Part shown: positions 45,394 to 54,074 of the stretch, one piece after another
Layout: every line of letters starts with the position of its first letter
Numbering within the stretch: the stretch's first letter is position 1
Assembly: GCA_002427755.1 (NCBI GenBank)
Contig: DIYO01000009.1
Span: 127,296-191,295 of the forward strand
DNA: 64,000 nt
Direction of reading: 5' to 3'
DNA from: Roseivirga sp. UBA6052
GTDB taxonomy: Bacteria; Bacteroidota; Bacteroidia; Cytophagales; Cyclobacteriaceae
The notes under the pieces: generated by a model
What the model was told of the DNA's origin: nothing
Seen by the model: the letters and a program-made list of their open reading frames with translations, nothing else
Database searches by the model: none
Program-made: the position numbers and the translations under genes

Positions 45394-46134
45394 ATGAAAA
45401 ACTCAATAATAACACTGGCCTTAGCATCCTTTTTGGCTCTAACCGGATGCGTGGCTCCATTACCAATTTCACAGTTAAATTCTCAAGAAGCTAACGGACG
45501 CTGGGTATCCGGAAGAGAGTACCTCACCCAAACTCAAAATGGCGTTACGGTAACCTTGAGCTATTATAAAAACAGAGACAATGTCTTAATCTTCGATGCC
45601 CTTGTAGATAACCTTACAGCGTCTGATGTGGAAGTAACACCTACCCAATTTCAGATTAAAGCATTGAGTGAAGATTTAGAACCAATCATGGGTCAATTTG
45701 CTGTAGATCCTGAAGAGATGATTCTTAGGTACGATAAGGATGCATCGAGGCAGCAGGCCCAATTGGCTAACGATGCTGTGGCTAATACCATTTTTGCGAC
45801 AACAGATCTTGTAGCTACAGTAGCCGAAAGTACCAATCCTAATATCTCTCAAGCAGAAGCCGATGCCAGATTCAATAACAGAATGCTCTTGAGTCAGGAT
45901 AGAGATATAAACTTCGATCGAGGGCAGGCCTATCTTGAAGACATTAAAAACACACGCTTGTATTGGGAAGATGCCCCCTTAAGAAGAAGCACGGTGAGTA
46001 ACAAAGAATATGTAAATGGAAGGGTCTACTTTGAAAGAGAGGTGAAAGCGAAGTACTATCAAATCATTTATGAACTTCCGGGAATTGGTCAATTCGTATT
46101 TGATTACGAACAAAAAGTGATCCCTGTTAACTAA
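45394..46134 (+). CDS. lipoprotein, paralog 3 (divergent)
   Basis: 246 residues, lipobox LTGC (Cys19). It shares the frame of the two lipoproteins at 42444 and 43345: LIFDALVDNLTASDVEVTPTQF matches their INLKLTFTNLSQEEIKI region, DPEEMILRY matches DPGKYLLKL, and VNGRVYFEREVKAKYYQIIY matches VEGKIIFEKTANAAYYQLKV. Identity is low but the order of blocks is the same. It also has an Ala-rich stretch (QQAQLANDAVANTIFATTDL) that the others lack. It ends at a very strong terminator. Confidence 0.75.
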   Translation: MKNSIITLALASFLALTGCVAPLPISQLNSQEANGRWVSGREYLTQTQNGVTVTLSYYKNRDNVLIFDALVDNLTASDVEVTPTQFQIKALSEDLEPIMGQFAVDPEEMILRYDKDASRQQAQLANDAVANTIFATTDLVATVAESTNPNISQAEADARFNNRMLLSQDRDINFDRGQAYLEDIKNTRLYWEDAPLRRSTVSNKEYVNGRVYFEREVKAKYYQIIYELPGIGQFVFDYEQKVIPVN

Positions 46135-46145
46135 TTGAGGGATTT

Positions 46146-46185
46146 AAAGAAAGAGGCTTGCAAGTATATGCAAGCCTCTTTCTTT
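46146..46185. terminator. 17-bp perfect hairpin, bidirectional terminator
   Basis: Arms AAAGAAAGAGGCTTGCA and TGCAAGCCTCTTTCTTT with loop AGTATA. T-rich on either strand; it separates the convergent lipoprotein and polyferredoxin genes. Confidence 0.9.
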
Positions 46186-46195
46186 ATTCTAGTTC

Positions 46196-47620
46196 TTATT
46201 CAGCTACTTTAAAGCTATCGTTACCAATCATAATCGGTGGCAAATCCATTCTTGCTTCTTCAGGACCATTTTCCAATTTCAATACGCCTCTAGGACAAAC
46301 CGCAGAACAAATACCACAACCCACACAGCTTGCTCTTACAATATTCTGACCTTTTTGTGCATAAGCTCTCACATCTATGCCTTGCTCACAATAAGTAGAG
46401 CAATTTCCACAAGAGATACACTGGCCACCATTTGTTGTAATTCTAAACCTTGATTTGAATCGTTGAATTATGCCCATATATCCGGCCATAGGACACCCAA
46501 AACGACACCAAACTCTGCTGCCAAGCATAGGGTAAAAACCTACTCCGATAACGCCTGAAAAAGCCGCACCAATTAAGAAGCCATAGGGCTTTTGGAAATT
46601 GGCATAAATGTTCAATCCAAATACTTCTCCTGTATTCCAGAAGTAGCCATACACGGTCGCGGCAGTCATCACAAAAACGAAGACCATGACACCATGAATT
46701 AACCAGCGCTCTAGTTTCCAGGCGCTTAATTTTTTAGAAGATAAATGACGAAATGGATCACCTGCAGTCTCGGCTAATCCTCCACAGCCGCAAACCCAAG
46801 AACAGTACCATCTCTTACCCACAAAATAGGTCAATACAGGAGTTACGACTAGGAACATGGCAATACCAATTATCAGAAACAGTACACCGATCGGCTGATA
46901 GGCTTCTTGACGAAAGGCATCTTGCTGCCAATCATGAAAGAAGTCATAATCAAGCGGCCATATGTTTTTGATATCGGTGTTGTAGTAGCCTAAGTATTCT
47001 CCTGAATTAGTGGTAACATCATTGTAGTTCAGTCCGGCTAAAATCTCAGGAATGAAATAAGCAAAGAGTGCTTGGGCAATCATTACAGAGATGGTTCGCA
47101 AAGTTTGGTAACGATTATGTCTGTACTTGTACAAGAACTTGATCCCTAGAGAAACGATTGCCAGTGTGTAGAGCGTACCATATACAAACCACTGAGAGGC
47201 CGGTTGTCCTTTAAAAAACATACTCAAAGGGTCGAATAAAGCTACCAAACCTTCATTCCCCGTAGATTTGAATCCTATGTATTCGGGATACCAATACAGA
47301 AGCACATAAAAACCGGTAAGGACGATACCCACCATCCAGCCGAGAACTCCGCGATTGGTAAGTCCTTTGAACCAGATGCCGTTATTCTTAATTCCCTCAG
47401 GCTGTTTCATGTACAACCTGTAGGAATAAATGGATACACCTATGAGGATGGAAAGAATGGCCGTAGCCAAACCTACAGTCTTTGGAATGGGAAGATTACC
47501 CCAGGCCAAAAACAAAATCAAAACGCCAATTCCCGAAAGCGCTAAACCTAGCTTCTGGATCACATCTGTATCCTTTGGTTCCGGGTTGGCAATAGATAAA
47601 CTTGGATCTATAGTAGACAT
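46196..47620 (-). CDS. membrane polyferredoxin, NapH/NosR-like
   Basis: 474 residues: about eight transmembrane helices, then two [4Fe-4S] ferredoxin motifs (CISCGNCSTYC near 397-407 and CVGCGICSAVC near 430-440). The membrane part carries the conserved cysteine motifs WYCSWVCGCG and WCRFGCP found in NapH/NosR/RdxA proteins. These pass electrons across or along the membrane. It sits 17 bases after an FAD-dependent oxidoreductase, so the pair probably transfers electrons from NAD(P)H to a membrane acceptor not encoded here. Confidence 0.88.
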   Translation of the reverse strand: MSTIDPSLSIANPEPKDTDVIQKLGLALSGIGVLILFLAWGNLPIPKTVGLATAILSILIGVSIYSYRLYMKQPEGIKNNGIWFKGLTNRGVLGWMVGIVLTGFYVLLYWYPEYIGFKSTGNEGLVALFDPLSMFFKGQPASQWFVYGTLYTLAIVSLGIKFLYKYRHNRYQTLRTISVMIAQALFAYFIPEILAGLNYNDVTTNSGEYLGYYNTDIKNIWPLDYDFFHDWQQDAFRQEAYQPIGVLFLIIGIAMFLVVTPVLTYFVGKRWYCSWVCGCGGLAETAGDPFRHLSSKKLSAWKLERWLIHGVMVFVFVMTAATVYGYFWNTGEVFGLNIYANFQKPYGFLIGAAFSGVIGVGFYPMLGSRVWCRFGCPMAGYMGIIQRFKSRFRITTNGGQCISCGNCSTYCEQGIDVRAYAQKGQNIVRASCVGCGICSAVCPRGVLKLENGPEEARMDLPPIMIGNDSFKVAE

Positions 47621-47637
47621 TTCTGTTTCTTAATTTT

Positions 47638-48972
47638 TTAGGATACTAGTTCTAGGATACGCTTCCAGCTTCTTTTCTTTAAGCTAATATTCGTTCCATT
47701 TTCTTGATTGAATTGGCCAATTATGGCAGCCTCATGTTGCTTGTAAAACTCAGGATCGAAGTTGGCATCTCTCAAATGTGCCAAGACATACTCCACACTT
47801 CTCTCTTCGCTAAACCACTTATCGAATGCATGATGACGGAGTCTGAAACCAAAGTTGTTTACGCCTAATAGCTTACCGGAACTCTTATCCCAACGTAGCC
47901 TTAAGCAGATTTTTCCGCTCTCATCTTCCCAATAAAAGTCATTCTCATTCTCTCTGGCTTTGGCCCAAACCCAGCCATAGGTTTGATATTCTATATCGAA
48001 GAACTTTGCTGAGTTAAACCAATGACCAGGCTCGTACTTGGTTTTATTACCAGTTAATGTGGCAGCCAAAGCCTCACCCATCATTCTACCGGTATACCAT
48101 ACTTGCTCAATAGGTCTCCGTTCTCCATTCGGTACCTTAAACTCGGCACAATCTCCTACTGCATAAACATCGGGGTCGTTTGTTTGAAGGTAAGGGTCGA
48201 CCAAAATTCCTCGTTTCGTCTCAATTCCGGAACCTTCTAGGAATTTGATATTTGGAGACACACCGGCAGTCAAACCAACAAATTGACATGAAATCTCTTC
48301 TCCATCCCCCGTAATTACAGCTCGTGCTCTACCATTTTCATCTGAAAGAATCTCCTTTAATTCGGCATTTAACCTCAGGTCAACATGATGTTCACGTATA
48401 TGTCTGTTAATCATTTCAGACTCACCTTCAGGAAGCACATTATTCCAGAAGCTTGATTCTCTTACCAGAAAAGTCACCGGAATATTTCGGCTGAGTAACA
48501 TTTCGGCCATTTCAATTCCGATTAATCCTCCTCCTACTATCACTGCTCTAGAAATTCCTTTGGTGTCTTGCTCCATAGATTTTAGATCTTGGTAGCTGTA
48601 CAGTCCTTGAACCGCTTTTAAGTCTTGACCAGGCCAGCCAAACTTATTAGGCTTAGACCCAGTGGCCAAAACGAGCTTATCATAGTTCATAGTTTCTCCA
48701 CCGGAAAAACTCAGCATTTTTTGAGCCGTATCAATTCGCTCTACAAAAGCTCTTTTTAATTCAATTCGATTCTTTTTCCAGAACCAATCTTCATATGGTT
48801 TTGTGTGCTCATATTTCATATGCCCCATGTAGATATACATAAGTGCGGTTCGAGAGAAAAAGTGATCTGTCTCGGCAGAAATCACAGTGATTTTATCATC
48901 ACTCCTCTTTCTGACATGTCTGGCGGTTGTGATACCTGAGATACCGTTACCGATTATTACAATGTGTTGCAT
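47638..48972 (-). CDS. FAD/NAD(P)-dependent oxidoreductase
   Basis: 444-residue pyridine-nucleotide-disulfide-type enzyme. FAD motif IVIIGNGISGITTA opens the chain, NAD(P) motif VIVGGGLIGIEMAEML lies near 145-160 and the second FAD motif DVYAVGDCAEF near 270-280. There is no redox CxxxxC, so it is not a disulfide reductase; it resembles NirB N-terminal, ferredoxin- or rubredoxin-reductase types. The C-terminal ~100 residues (WFNSAKFFDIEYQTYGW, WDKSSGKLLGVNNFG) are its own extension. Heads an operon with the polyferredoxin. Confidence 0.9.
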   Translation of the reverse strand: MQHIVIIGNGISGITTARHVRKRSDDKITVISAETDHFFSRTALMYIYMGHMKYEHTKPYEDWFWKKNRIELKRAFVERIDTAQKMLSFSGGETMNYDKLVLATGSKPNKFGWPGQDLKAVQGLYSYQDLKSMEQDTKGISRAVIVGGGLIGIEMAEMLLSRNIPVTFLVRESSFWNNVLPEGESEMINRHIREHHVDLRLNAELKEILSDENGRARAVITGDGEEISCQFVGLTAGVSPNIKFLEGSGIETKRGILVDPYLQTNDPDVYAVGDCAEFKVPNGERRPIEQVWYTGRMMGEALAATLTGNKTKYEPGHWFNSAKFFDIEYQTYGWVWAKARENENDFYWEDESGKICLRLRWDKSSGKLLGVNNFGFRLRHHAFDKWFSEERSVEYVLAHLRDANFDPEFYKQHEAAIIGQFNQENGTNISLKKRSWKRILELVS

Positions 48973-49009
48973 GGCAAGACTTAAATACTAAAAATGCTCT
49001 TTCGAGTTC

Positions 49010-49032
49010 GTCACCCTTGTCAGGATGGTGAC
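49010..49032. repeat. GTCACC/GGTGAC inverted repeat
   Basis: GTCACC (49010-49015) and GGTGAC (49027-49032) flank CTTGTCAGGAT, 37 bases upstream of the FAD oxidoreductase start. Could be an operator or an intergenic palindromic repeat. Confidence 0.3.
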
Positions 49033-49159
49033 CCAGCATAAAAATTACTTAAAAAATCAACTCGTTCGCAGTTGCATTGTTCATTATCCTAAAGATTTTC
49101 AAAGCACGTGCAACCTTCTTAATTCCCGCTTATCTTTAGAGCAGATAATAAAAAGAGAG

Positions 49160-49864
49160 ATGAAAAATTTGAATATCCGTTTGCGCCCATTTTTAGTAGC
49201 AATGTCTTTGTTATTGGTAGCAAGCGTGGCATTTGCGCAGAATCGTGAGAAGATTGACGTATCTAGTTTCAATGCATTAAAAGTAAGCAGTGCATTCGCA
49301 GTAGAAGTTAGCGTAGGCAATAGCGAGTCGCTAGAAATTGAAATTGATGACGAATATAGAAGTGATTTAATTGCAGAAGTACGTGGTGGTACATTGGTTA
49401 TTGGTTTAGAAGATAGCCGAAGAAGGAGAAGAATGAGAGATTCTCCAAGAGCCTACATCACCGTTAAAACTTTAGATGAAATAGACCTTAGTGGAGCGGT
49501 TACCTTCAGAACCTTAGATATTTTGAAAGGTGATAAAATGGACATTGATATGTCTGGTGCTTCTGTAATGAATATGGAATTAGAGGTAGAAGACTTATAC
49601 ATAAGTGCTTCAGGTGCCTGTGTAATCACTGTGGAAGGTTCCGCTGATAACCAAATGATGAAAAGTTCGGGAGCTACTACTTACAGAGCGTATGACCTTG
49701 AAAGTCAAACGGCCGATATTCGTGTAAACGGTGCAGGTTCAGCAAGAGTATCTGTATCTGACGAATTAGATGTTAGAGCATCTGGAGCTTCTAGCGTAAG
49801 ATATAGAGGCAACCCTCGTGTGAATAGTGATACGTCCGGAGCAAGCTCTGTGAGAAAAGGATAA
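49160..49864 (+). CDS. GIN-domain (DUF2807) secreted protein
   Basis: 234 residues from ATG 49160; the frame is open from 49025 but only this ATG gives a signal peptide (LVAMSLLLVASVAFAQ). The mature part is a right-handed beta-helix-like GIN domain: FNALKVSSAFAVEVSVGN, then repeated IDLSGAVTF, IDMSGASVMN, ISASGACVIT, SGATTYRAYD, VNGAGSARVS, ASGASSVRYRG. These proteins are common in Bacteroidota envelopes; their binding partner is unknown. TATCTTTA at 49132-49139 is a possible -7 element. Terminator follows. Confidence 0.9.
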   Translation: MKNLNIRLRPFLVAMSLLLVASVAFAQNREKIDVSSFNALKVSSAFAVEVSVGNSESLEIEIDDEYRSDLIAEVRGGTLVIGLEDSRRRRRMRDSPRAYITVKTLDEIDLSGAVTFRTLDILKGDKMDIDMSGASVMNMELEVEDLYISASGACVITVEGSADNQMMKSSGATTYRAYDLESQTADIRVNGAGSARVSVSDELDVRASGASSVRYRGNPRVNSDTSGASSVRKG

Positions 49865-49952
49865 ACTCAATAATCTGAATATAATCATGACCGATTATAC
49901 TCTTGTTTGAAGCGTAGCTTTGGGCAAGGGACCTTTAAATACTAAATGATAG

Positions 49953-49976
49953 ACCTGCTTCGGCAGGTTTATTTAT
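49953..49976 (+). terminator. UUCG-loop terminator
   Basis: Stem ACCTGC/GCAGGT closed by TTCG and followed by TTTATTTATTT; it serves the GIN gene. It overlaps the last codons of convergent meaB. Confidence 0.8.
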
Positions 49977-50976
49977 TTAGGAAGGAATCAACTAAATCGT
50001 GTGCTGCCTTTAAGGCATGTACTTCGCCTGCTTCAACAGACTTTAGCAACTCAGGCAATTTCTTCTTCGTCTCTTCCGACTGATAAAAACCGCCTTCTAA
50101 CAATAACTGAATATTTGATTTGAACCAGCTGACTTGCTGTGCTTCTCTATTGAGTTGAAAATGACCATTGCCTTTCAGCTTGATTTCATAATCCAAAATC
50201 ATTTGCCAAACTTCTTCTAGGCCTGATTTTTCCATAGAAGAACAGGTCTTTACTTGAGGCAACCAACCAGATGGCTCCATGGGAAATAGATGCAAAGCAC
50301 TTTGGTATTCTGCCTTTGCTCTCTTAGCAGGGCGAATATTCTCTCCATCTGCTTTATTAATGACTAAACCGTGAGCCATTTCCATTATGCCTTTCTTAAT
50401 GCCCTGCAACTCATCTCCGGCACCGGCAAGCATCAAGAGCAAAAAGAAATCGACCATACCATGAACGAGTGTCTCTGACTGACCTACTCCTACTGTTTCT
50501 ACTATGATCACATCAAATCCGGCAGCCTCACAAAGCAACATGACTTCACGGGTCTTGTAGCCCACACCTCCTAAGGCACTTCCTGAAGCAGAGGGTCGAA
50601 TAAAAGCATTTGGATTTCTCGAGAGCTCTTCCATTCTAGTTTTATCTCCTAAAATGCTCCCCTTTGTCTTTTGACTACTTGGATCAATGGTAAGCACTGC
50701 GAGCCTTTTACCTTTCTCGGTAATCAACTCTCCAAAAGACTCTATAAAAGTACTCTTGCCCACACCAGGAACTCCGGTAATACCAATTCTTAAAGAATTA
50801 CTGGTATGCGGAAGAATGGCTTGTAATAATTCATCGGCCTTAGCAATATCTTGAGGTCTTTGACTTTCACAAAGCGTGATAGCTCTACTCAAAATCACAC
50901 GATTCCCGGCTAAAACACCTTCCTTTAGTTCTTCAAGAGATAACTGCTTTCGCTTCATTGGTGCCAATCTAAGCAT
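49969..50976 (-). CDS. meaB: MeaB-type GTPase chaperone of methylmalonyl-CoA mutase
   Basis: 335-residue G3E P-loop GTPase that guards and reloads AdoCbl on the mutase. Motifs: N-terminal LSLEELKEGVLAGNR, Walker A GVPGVGKST, LGDKTRMEELSRNPNAFIRP, the family mark GGVGYKTREVMLLCEAAGFD, IVETVGVGQSE and the base-recognition NKADGEN. The partner mutase is 17 kb away and lacks its own GTPase domain, so MeaB would act in trans. Start could also be the ATG at 50958. Confidence 0.95.
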   Translation of the reverse strand: MLRLAPMKRKQLSLEELKEGVLAGNRVILSRAITLCESQRPQDIAKADELLQAILPHTSNSLRIGITGVPGVGKSTFIESFGELITEKGKRLAVLTIDPSSQKTKGSILGDKTRMEELSRNPNAFIRPSASGSALGGVGYKTREVMLLCEAAGFDVIIVETVGVGQSETLVHGMVDFFLLLMLAGAGDELQGIKKGIMEMAHGLVINKADGENIRPAKRAKAEYQSALHLFPMEPSGWLPQVKTCSSMEKSGLEEVWQMILDYEIKLKGNGHFQLNREAQQVSWFKSNIQLLLEGGFYQSEETKKKLPELLKSVEAGEVHALKAAHDLVDSFLNK

Positions 50977-51069
50977 AATTCATTTGTCGGCTAACTGCTT
51001 TTTGATGCAATACTTTGGAATTCTTTTGAACCGAAAACAATTGATAGATCAAATTGTCATATTCGTATC

Positions 51070-51555
51070 ATGAACTTGAAGTCATTCTTCAGAATTCTAT
51101 TGGTCTGCGTGGTGCTGAGCACTGCAGTATTTCTGTTGGTGCGCGAACGAGGGATGTATACATTCTGGCATTCTAATGTCACTAGACTCAATAGTGATAA
51201 AGGAGCTAAACTCATTGAAGAAAAAGCTCCATTCATCATTGATGCCAGAAGTGCTGAAGAATATGAGACAAGCCATTTGGCTGGCGCCATGCGATTTGAA
51301 AACGGACTTGTCGATTCACTTTCAAAAGACACACCAATCTTAATCTATTGCACCGTTGGGGTGAGATCTAATTCACTAGCCAACATACTGTCTGAGCAAG
51401 GCTTTAACCAAGTCTACGAACTAAAAAGAGGTATTCTTGGATGGAGTAATGCCCGTCTACCCGTAATGGACAATCGAGACCAATTAACTGACGAAATTCA
51501 TGTTTATAGTGAGTTTTTCAGCTCATTTTTGAAGGAAGGAAAAGCGATATATTGA
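51070..51555 (+). CDS. membrane-anchored rhodanese-like protein
   Basis: 161 residues: a single N-terminal transmembrane segment (ILLVCVVLSTAVFLLV) and one rhodanese domain with catalytic Cys94 in IYCTVGVRS, preceded by IIDARSAEEYETSHLAGA. It would face the periplasm and could transfer sulfur or bind oxyanions such as arsenate/phosphate. The stop TGA overlaps the ATG of the next gene (TGATG), so the two are coupled, and a third lipoprotein gene follows. Confidence 0.88.
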   Translation: MNLKSFFRILLVCVVLSTAVFLLVRERGMYTFWHSNVTRLNSDKGAKLIEEKAPFIIDARSAEEYETSHLAGAMRFENGLVDSLSKDTPILIYCTVGVRSNSLANILSEQGFNQVYELKRGILGWSNARLPVMDNRDQLTDEIHVYSEFFSSFLKEGKAIY

Positions 51556-52163
51556 TGAGATCAAAATTGATCATTTTCGTAAAAAACCCAATACTGGGCA
51601 GAGCCAAGACCAGGCTAGCAGAATCTATTGGGGCAGAAGGTGCTCTTGCCATCTACGAGTTGCTCTTAGAAAAAACAGCTGCTATCACCCAAGATCTACC
51701 AATAGATAAAGTGATCTACTATGATCAATTCATTGATCAAAACGATATGTGGTCCAACGATCTATTCGAAAAGGATCTGCAGGCTAAAGGAAACTTGGGT
51801 AATCGGATGGAAGCAGCATTCTACAAAGCTTTTAATGAGGGCTATGATAAAGTATGTATTATAGGAAGCGACTGTTATGACTTAAGTGAAGAATATCTAA
51901 AGCTAGCTTATGGCACACTAGATAATGATGATGCTGTGATTGGCCCCGCTAAAGACGGTGGCTATTATCTACTGGGGCTCTCAGGATTCTATCCACACTT
52001 TTTTAAAGACAAAGTATGGAGTACTAACACAGTTGCTCAAGACACCATTAAAGACTTTGAAAAACTAGGATTAAGCTTTTCTGAATTACCCCCACTTAGT
52101 GATGTTGATGTAGAAGAAGATCTTGGCCCTTGGGCTCAAGAAGTTTTACAAGCCAATAAATAA
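51555..52163 (+). CDS. TIGR04282/DUF2064 glycosyltransferase-like protein
   Basis: 202 residues in the nucleotidyltransferase/GT-A superfamily. It opens LIIFVKNPILGRAKTRLAES and contains IIGSDCYDLSEEYL, IGPAKDGGYYLLGL, and PLSDVDVEEDL. DUF2064 members often sit in arsenosugar-type clusters as glycosyltransferases, but no ArsS radical-SAM enzyme is present here. ATG at 51555 overlaps the upstream stop; a TTG at 51552 also lies in frame. The next gene starts 3 bases after the stop. Confidence 0.85.
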   Translation: MRSKLIIFVKNPILGRAKTRLAESIGAEGALAIYELLLEKTAAITQDLPIDKVIYYDQFIDQNDMWSNDLFEKDLQAKGNLGNRMEAAFYKAFNEGYDKVCIIGSDCYDLSEEYLKLAYGTLDNDDAVIGPAKDGGYYLLGLSGFYPHFFKDKVWSTNTVAQDTIKDFEKLGLSFSELPPLSDVDVEEDLGPWAQEVLQANK

Positions 52164-52166
52164 GTT

Positions 52167-52997
52167 ATGAAAAAACTGATACTACTTTGCCTTTTACTTA
52201 CCGCCTTGTCTTGTGAAAAGCGAAACCTGCAACACAATGTCCCATATCCTAATTCTGAATTCATTGATCAGGACTGGGCTATGAATAAACTTTGGGAAGA
52301 TGGTTTGGCCGAAGTCGCCCATTATGATGCTGAGATGGTTATTTATAACCAAGTAAGAAGCTTTGATAACGTACTCATAACCGTTAAGGAAGAATTCAAT
52401 GAAGCTTTTAATGTTAAAACCGATGACTATTCAAGAGATGACCTTTTCAGTGTAATGAAGGTGAATAGATTTCTAAGGCTAGAAACAGAAAACTATCCTT
52501 ATCACTTTCTAACAAGTCTATTCTTTAAGAGAAACAAACCAGAACAACTTCACAAAATGACCCATACAGGTCAAGAATGGTGTGGTAATACTTTCAAGCA
52601 ATTCGAATTAACGCCTACTAGTTATGACTATGATTACAATAGTTATTTTGATGGCTATGGGGATGGATACCGAACCATAGTGGGTAATAACATGCTATGG
52701 GAAGATCAATTGCCCTATGTATTAAGAGCAGTCAAGTTCGAAGATGGATTAAGCTTTAACAAGAAAGTCGTAGACAGTCAAATCAATACAAAAACAAGAG
52801 CACCTAAGGTTTATAACGCCTCATTTGAAGTCTCAGACCAAGATACCATGTGGCGCGTGGATGTAGAGCTCGAAGAAAGCAAATCTAACGTTTACACATT
52901 CGCTAAGGAATATCCTAACTTAATGCAAAGTCAGGAGACCTGGTATGGATATAATTTGAAACTCAATCGTATAAGCAGATACCAATATTGGAGATAG
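52167..52997 (+). CDS. lipoprotein, unknown
   Basis: 276 residues, signal peptide with lipobox LSC (Cys16). Residues 35-60 (WAMNKLWEDGLAEVAHYDAE) and a later PYHFLTSLFFKRNKPEQL, then GQEWCGNTFKQF, ENYPY and GYGDGYRTIVG are conserved-looking blocks. I do not recognise a family with confidence. It is translated directly after the DUF2064 gene, so it belongs to the rhodanese-DUF2064 operon. Confidence 0.7.
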   Translation: MKKLILLCLLLTALSCEKRNLQHNVPYPNSEFIDQDWAMNKLWEDGLAEVAHYDAEMVIYNQVRSFDNVLITVKEEFNEAFNVKTDDYSRDDLFSVMKVNRFLRLETENYPYHFLTSLFFKRNKPEQLHKMTHTGQEWCGNTFKQFELTPTSYDYDYNSYFDGYGDGYRTIVGNNMLWEDQLPYVLRAVKFEDGLSFNKKVVDSQINTKTRAPKVYNASFEVSDQDTMWRVDVELEESKSNVYTFAKEYPNLMQSQETWYGYNLKLNRISRYQYWR

Positions 52998-53080
52998 TGA
53001 TCATTATACCGAGTTCTTTGAGCATCTTTGTAATCGATCCTGAAATTCCCTGGTAGCCATTAGAACAAAATCAAAAAAGC

Positions 53081-53971
53081 ATGTCAAAACTCACCATTAC
53101 CGACCTTTGGATATACCCTATCAAATCAATTGCAGGTATTCAACTCAATTCTTCAAAAGTAGAATTAAGAGGATTACAATATGACAGACGCTGGGTACTG
53201 GCTGATATGGAAGGCATGTTTGTGCATCAACGTGACTACCCCGAAATGGCTTTGCTTCAACCTTCCATAGAAGGAGACAGAATGACCATAAGCCATAAAA
53301 GTAAAGACATTGCTCCGCTAACTTTTAGCATGGCTGAACCGTCAACTGAAGCTGTGAATGTTACAGTTTGGGATGATACCATGCCCGCCAAAACGGTTTC
53401 GGAAGAAGCCGATGCATGGTTTAGTGAGATCGTAGGCAAGCCAGTACAATTACTTTATATGCATGAAGAGAGTATCCGTCAGGCTGATCAGCGTTATGCG
53501 ATCAACGAGTCTGATAAAGTGAGTTTCGCAGATGGCTATCCAATTTTGATCATTAGTGAAGAGTCTCTAGCACAACTCAATGATCTGGCTACCGAACATG
53601 TACCTATGGGTAGATTCAGGGCCAATGTGATTGTGAAAGGTGATGAGCCTCATATTGAAGACAGAATTAAGCGCCTTAGAGTTGGTAAAGACGAATGGTA
53701 TGGTGTGAAACCATGCGCTCGATGCATCATGACCACCATAGACTTGGAAACGGCAGAAAAAGGAAGAGAGCCATTATTAACACTCGCCAAGTACAGAAAA
53801 GTAGAAAGCAAGATCCTTTTTGGAGAGAATTTTATTCCAATGTCTGAAGGTGAAATTGAAGTAGGGCAAGAATTGGTGATAGAGTTATGGAAAGAGCCAG
53901 CAATTAACACAGATTCGTCTTCTTTAAAAGAGCGACTTCATGATTTGTACATTCAGATGAAGAGACCATAA
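53081..53971 (+). CDS. MOSC-domain protein
   Basis: 296 residues: MOSC_N barrel (LWIYPIKSIAGIQLNSSKVE, RGLQYDRRWVLAD) followed by the MOSC core (FADGYPILIISEESLAQLN, MGRFRANVIVKG). The molybdenum-cofactor cysteine motif KPCARC lies around 217-222. Relatives (YcbX, mARC) bind Moco and reduce N-hydroxylated bases. It is a single gene with 80 bases upstream and no cotranscribed Moco gene nearby. Substrate unknown. Confidence 0.9.
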   Translation: MSKLTITDLWIYPIKSIAGIQLNSSKVELRGLQYDRRWVLADMEGMFVHQRDYPEMALLQPSIEGDRMTISHKSKDIAPLTFSMAEPSTEAVNVTVWDDTMPAKTVSEEADAWFSEIVGKPVQLLYMHEESIRQADQRYAINESDKVSFADGYPILIISEESLAQLNDLATEHVPMGRFRANVIVKGDEPHIEDRIKRLRVGKDEWYGVKPCARCIMTTIDLETAEKGREPLLTLAKYRKVESKILFGENFIPMSEGEIEVGQELVIELWKEPAINTDSSSLKERLHDLYIQMKRP

Positions 53972-54061
53972 TAGACCTTCATACTGAGTACAGTTGGTAA
54001 CTTGAGTTGCTTTGCAAGGCATTCATAAAACATAATTCCTCCATCATTCATTATTGAATTG

Positions 54062-54069
54062 TACCTTTG
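54062..54069 (+). promoter_or_regulatory. -7 element of the hemJ operon
   Basis: TACCTTTG, exact -7 match, ends 5 bases before ATG 54075. Transcription would begin almost at the start codon, so the mRNA is nearly leaderless and the upstream ATG at 54054 is excluded. Confidence 0.6.
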
Positions 54070-54074
54070 CGCAA

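Noticed and set aside
52167..52997. Maf-type septum inhibitor
   Set aside because: Has a lipoprotein signal and lacks the Maf nucleotide motifs; similar proteins carry that name by mistake.
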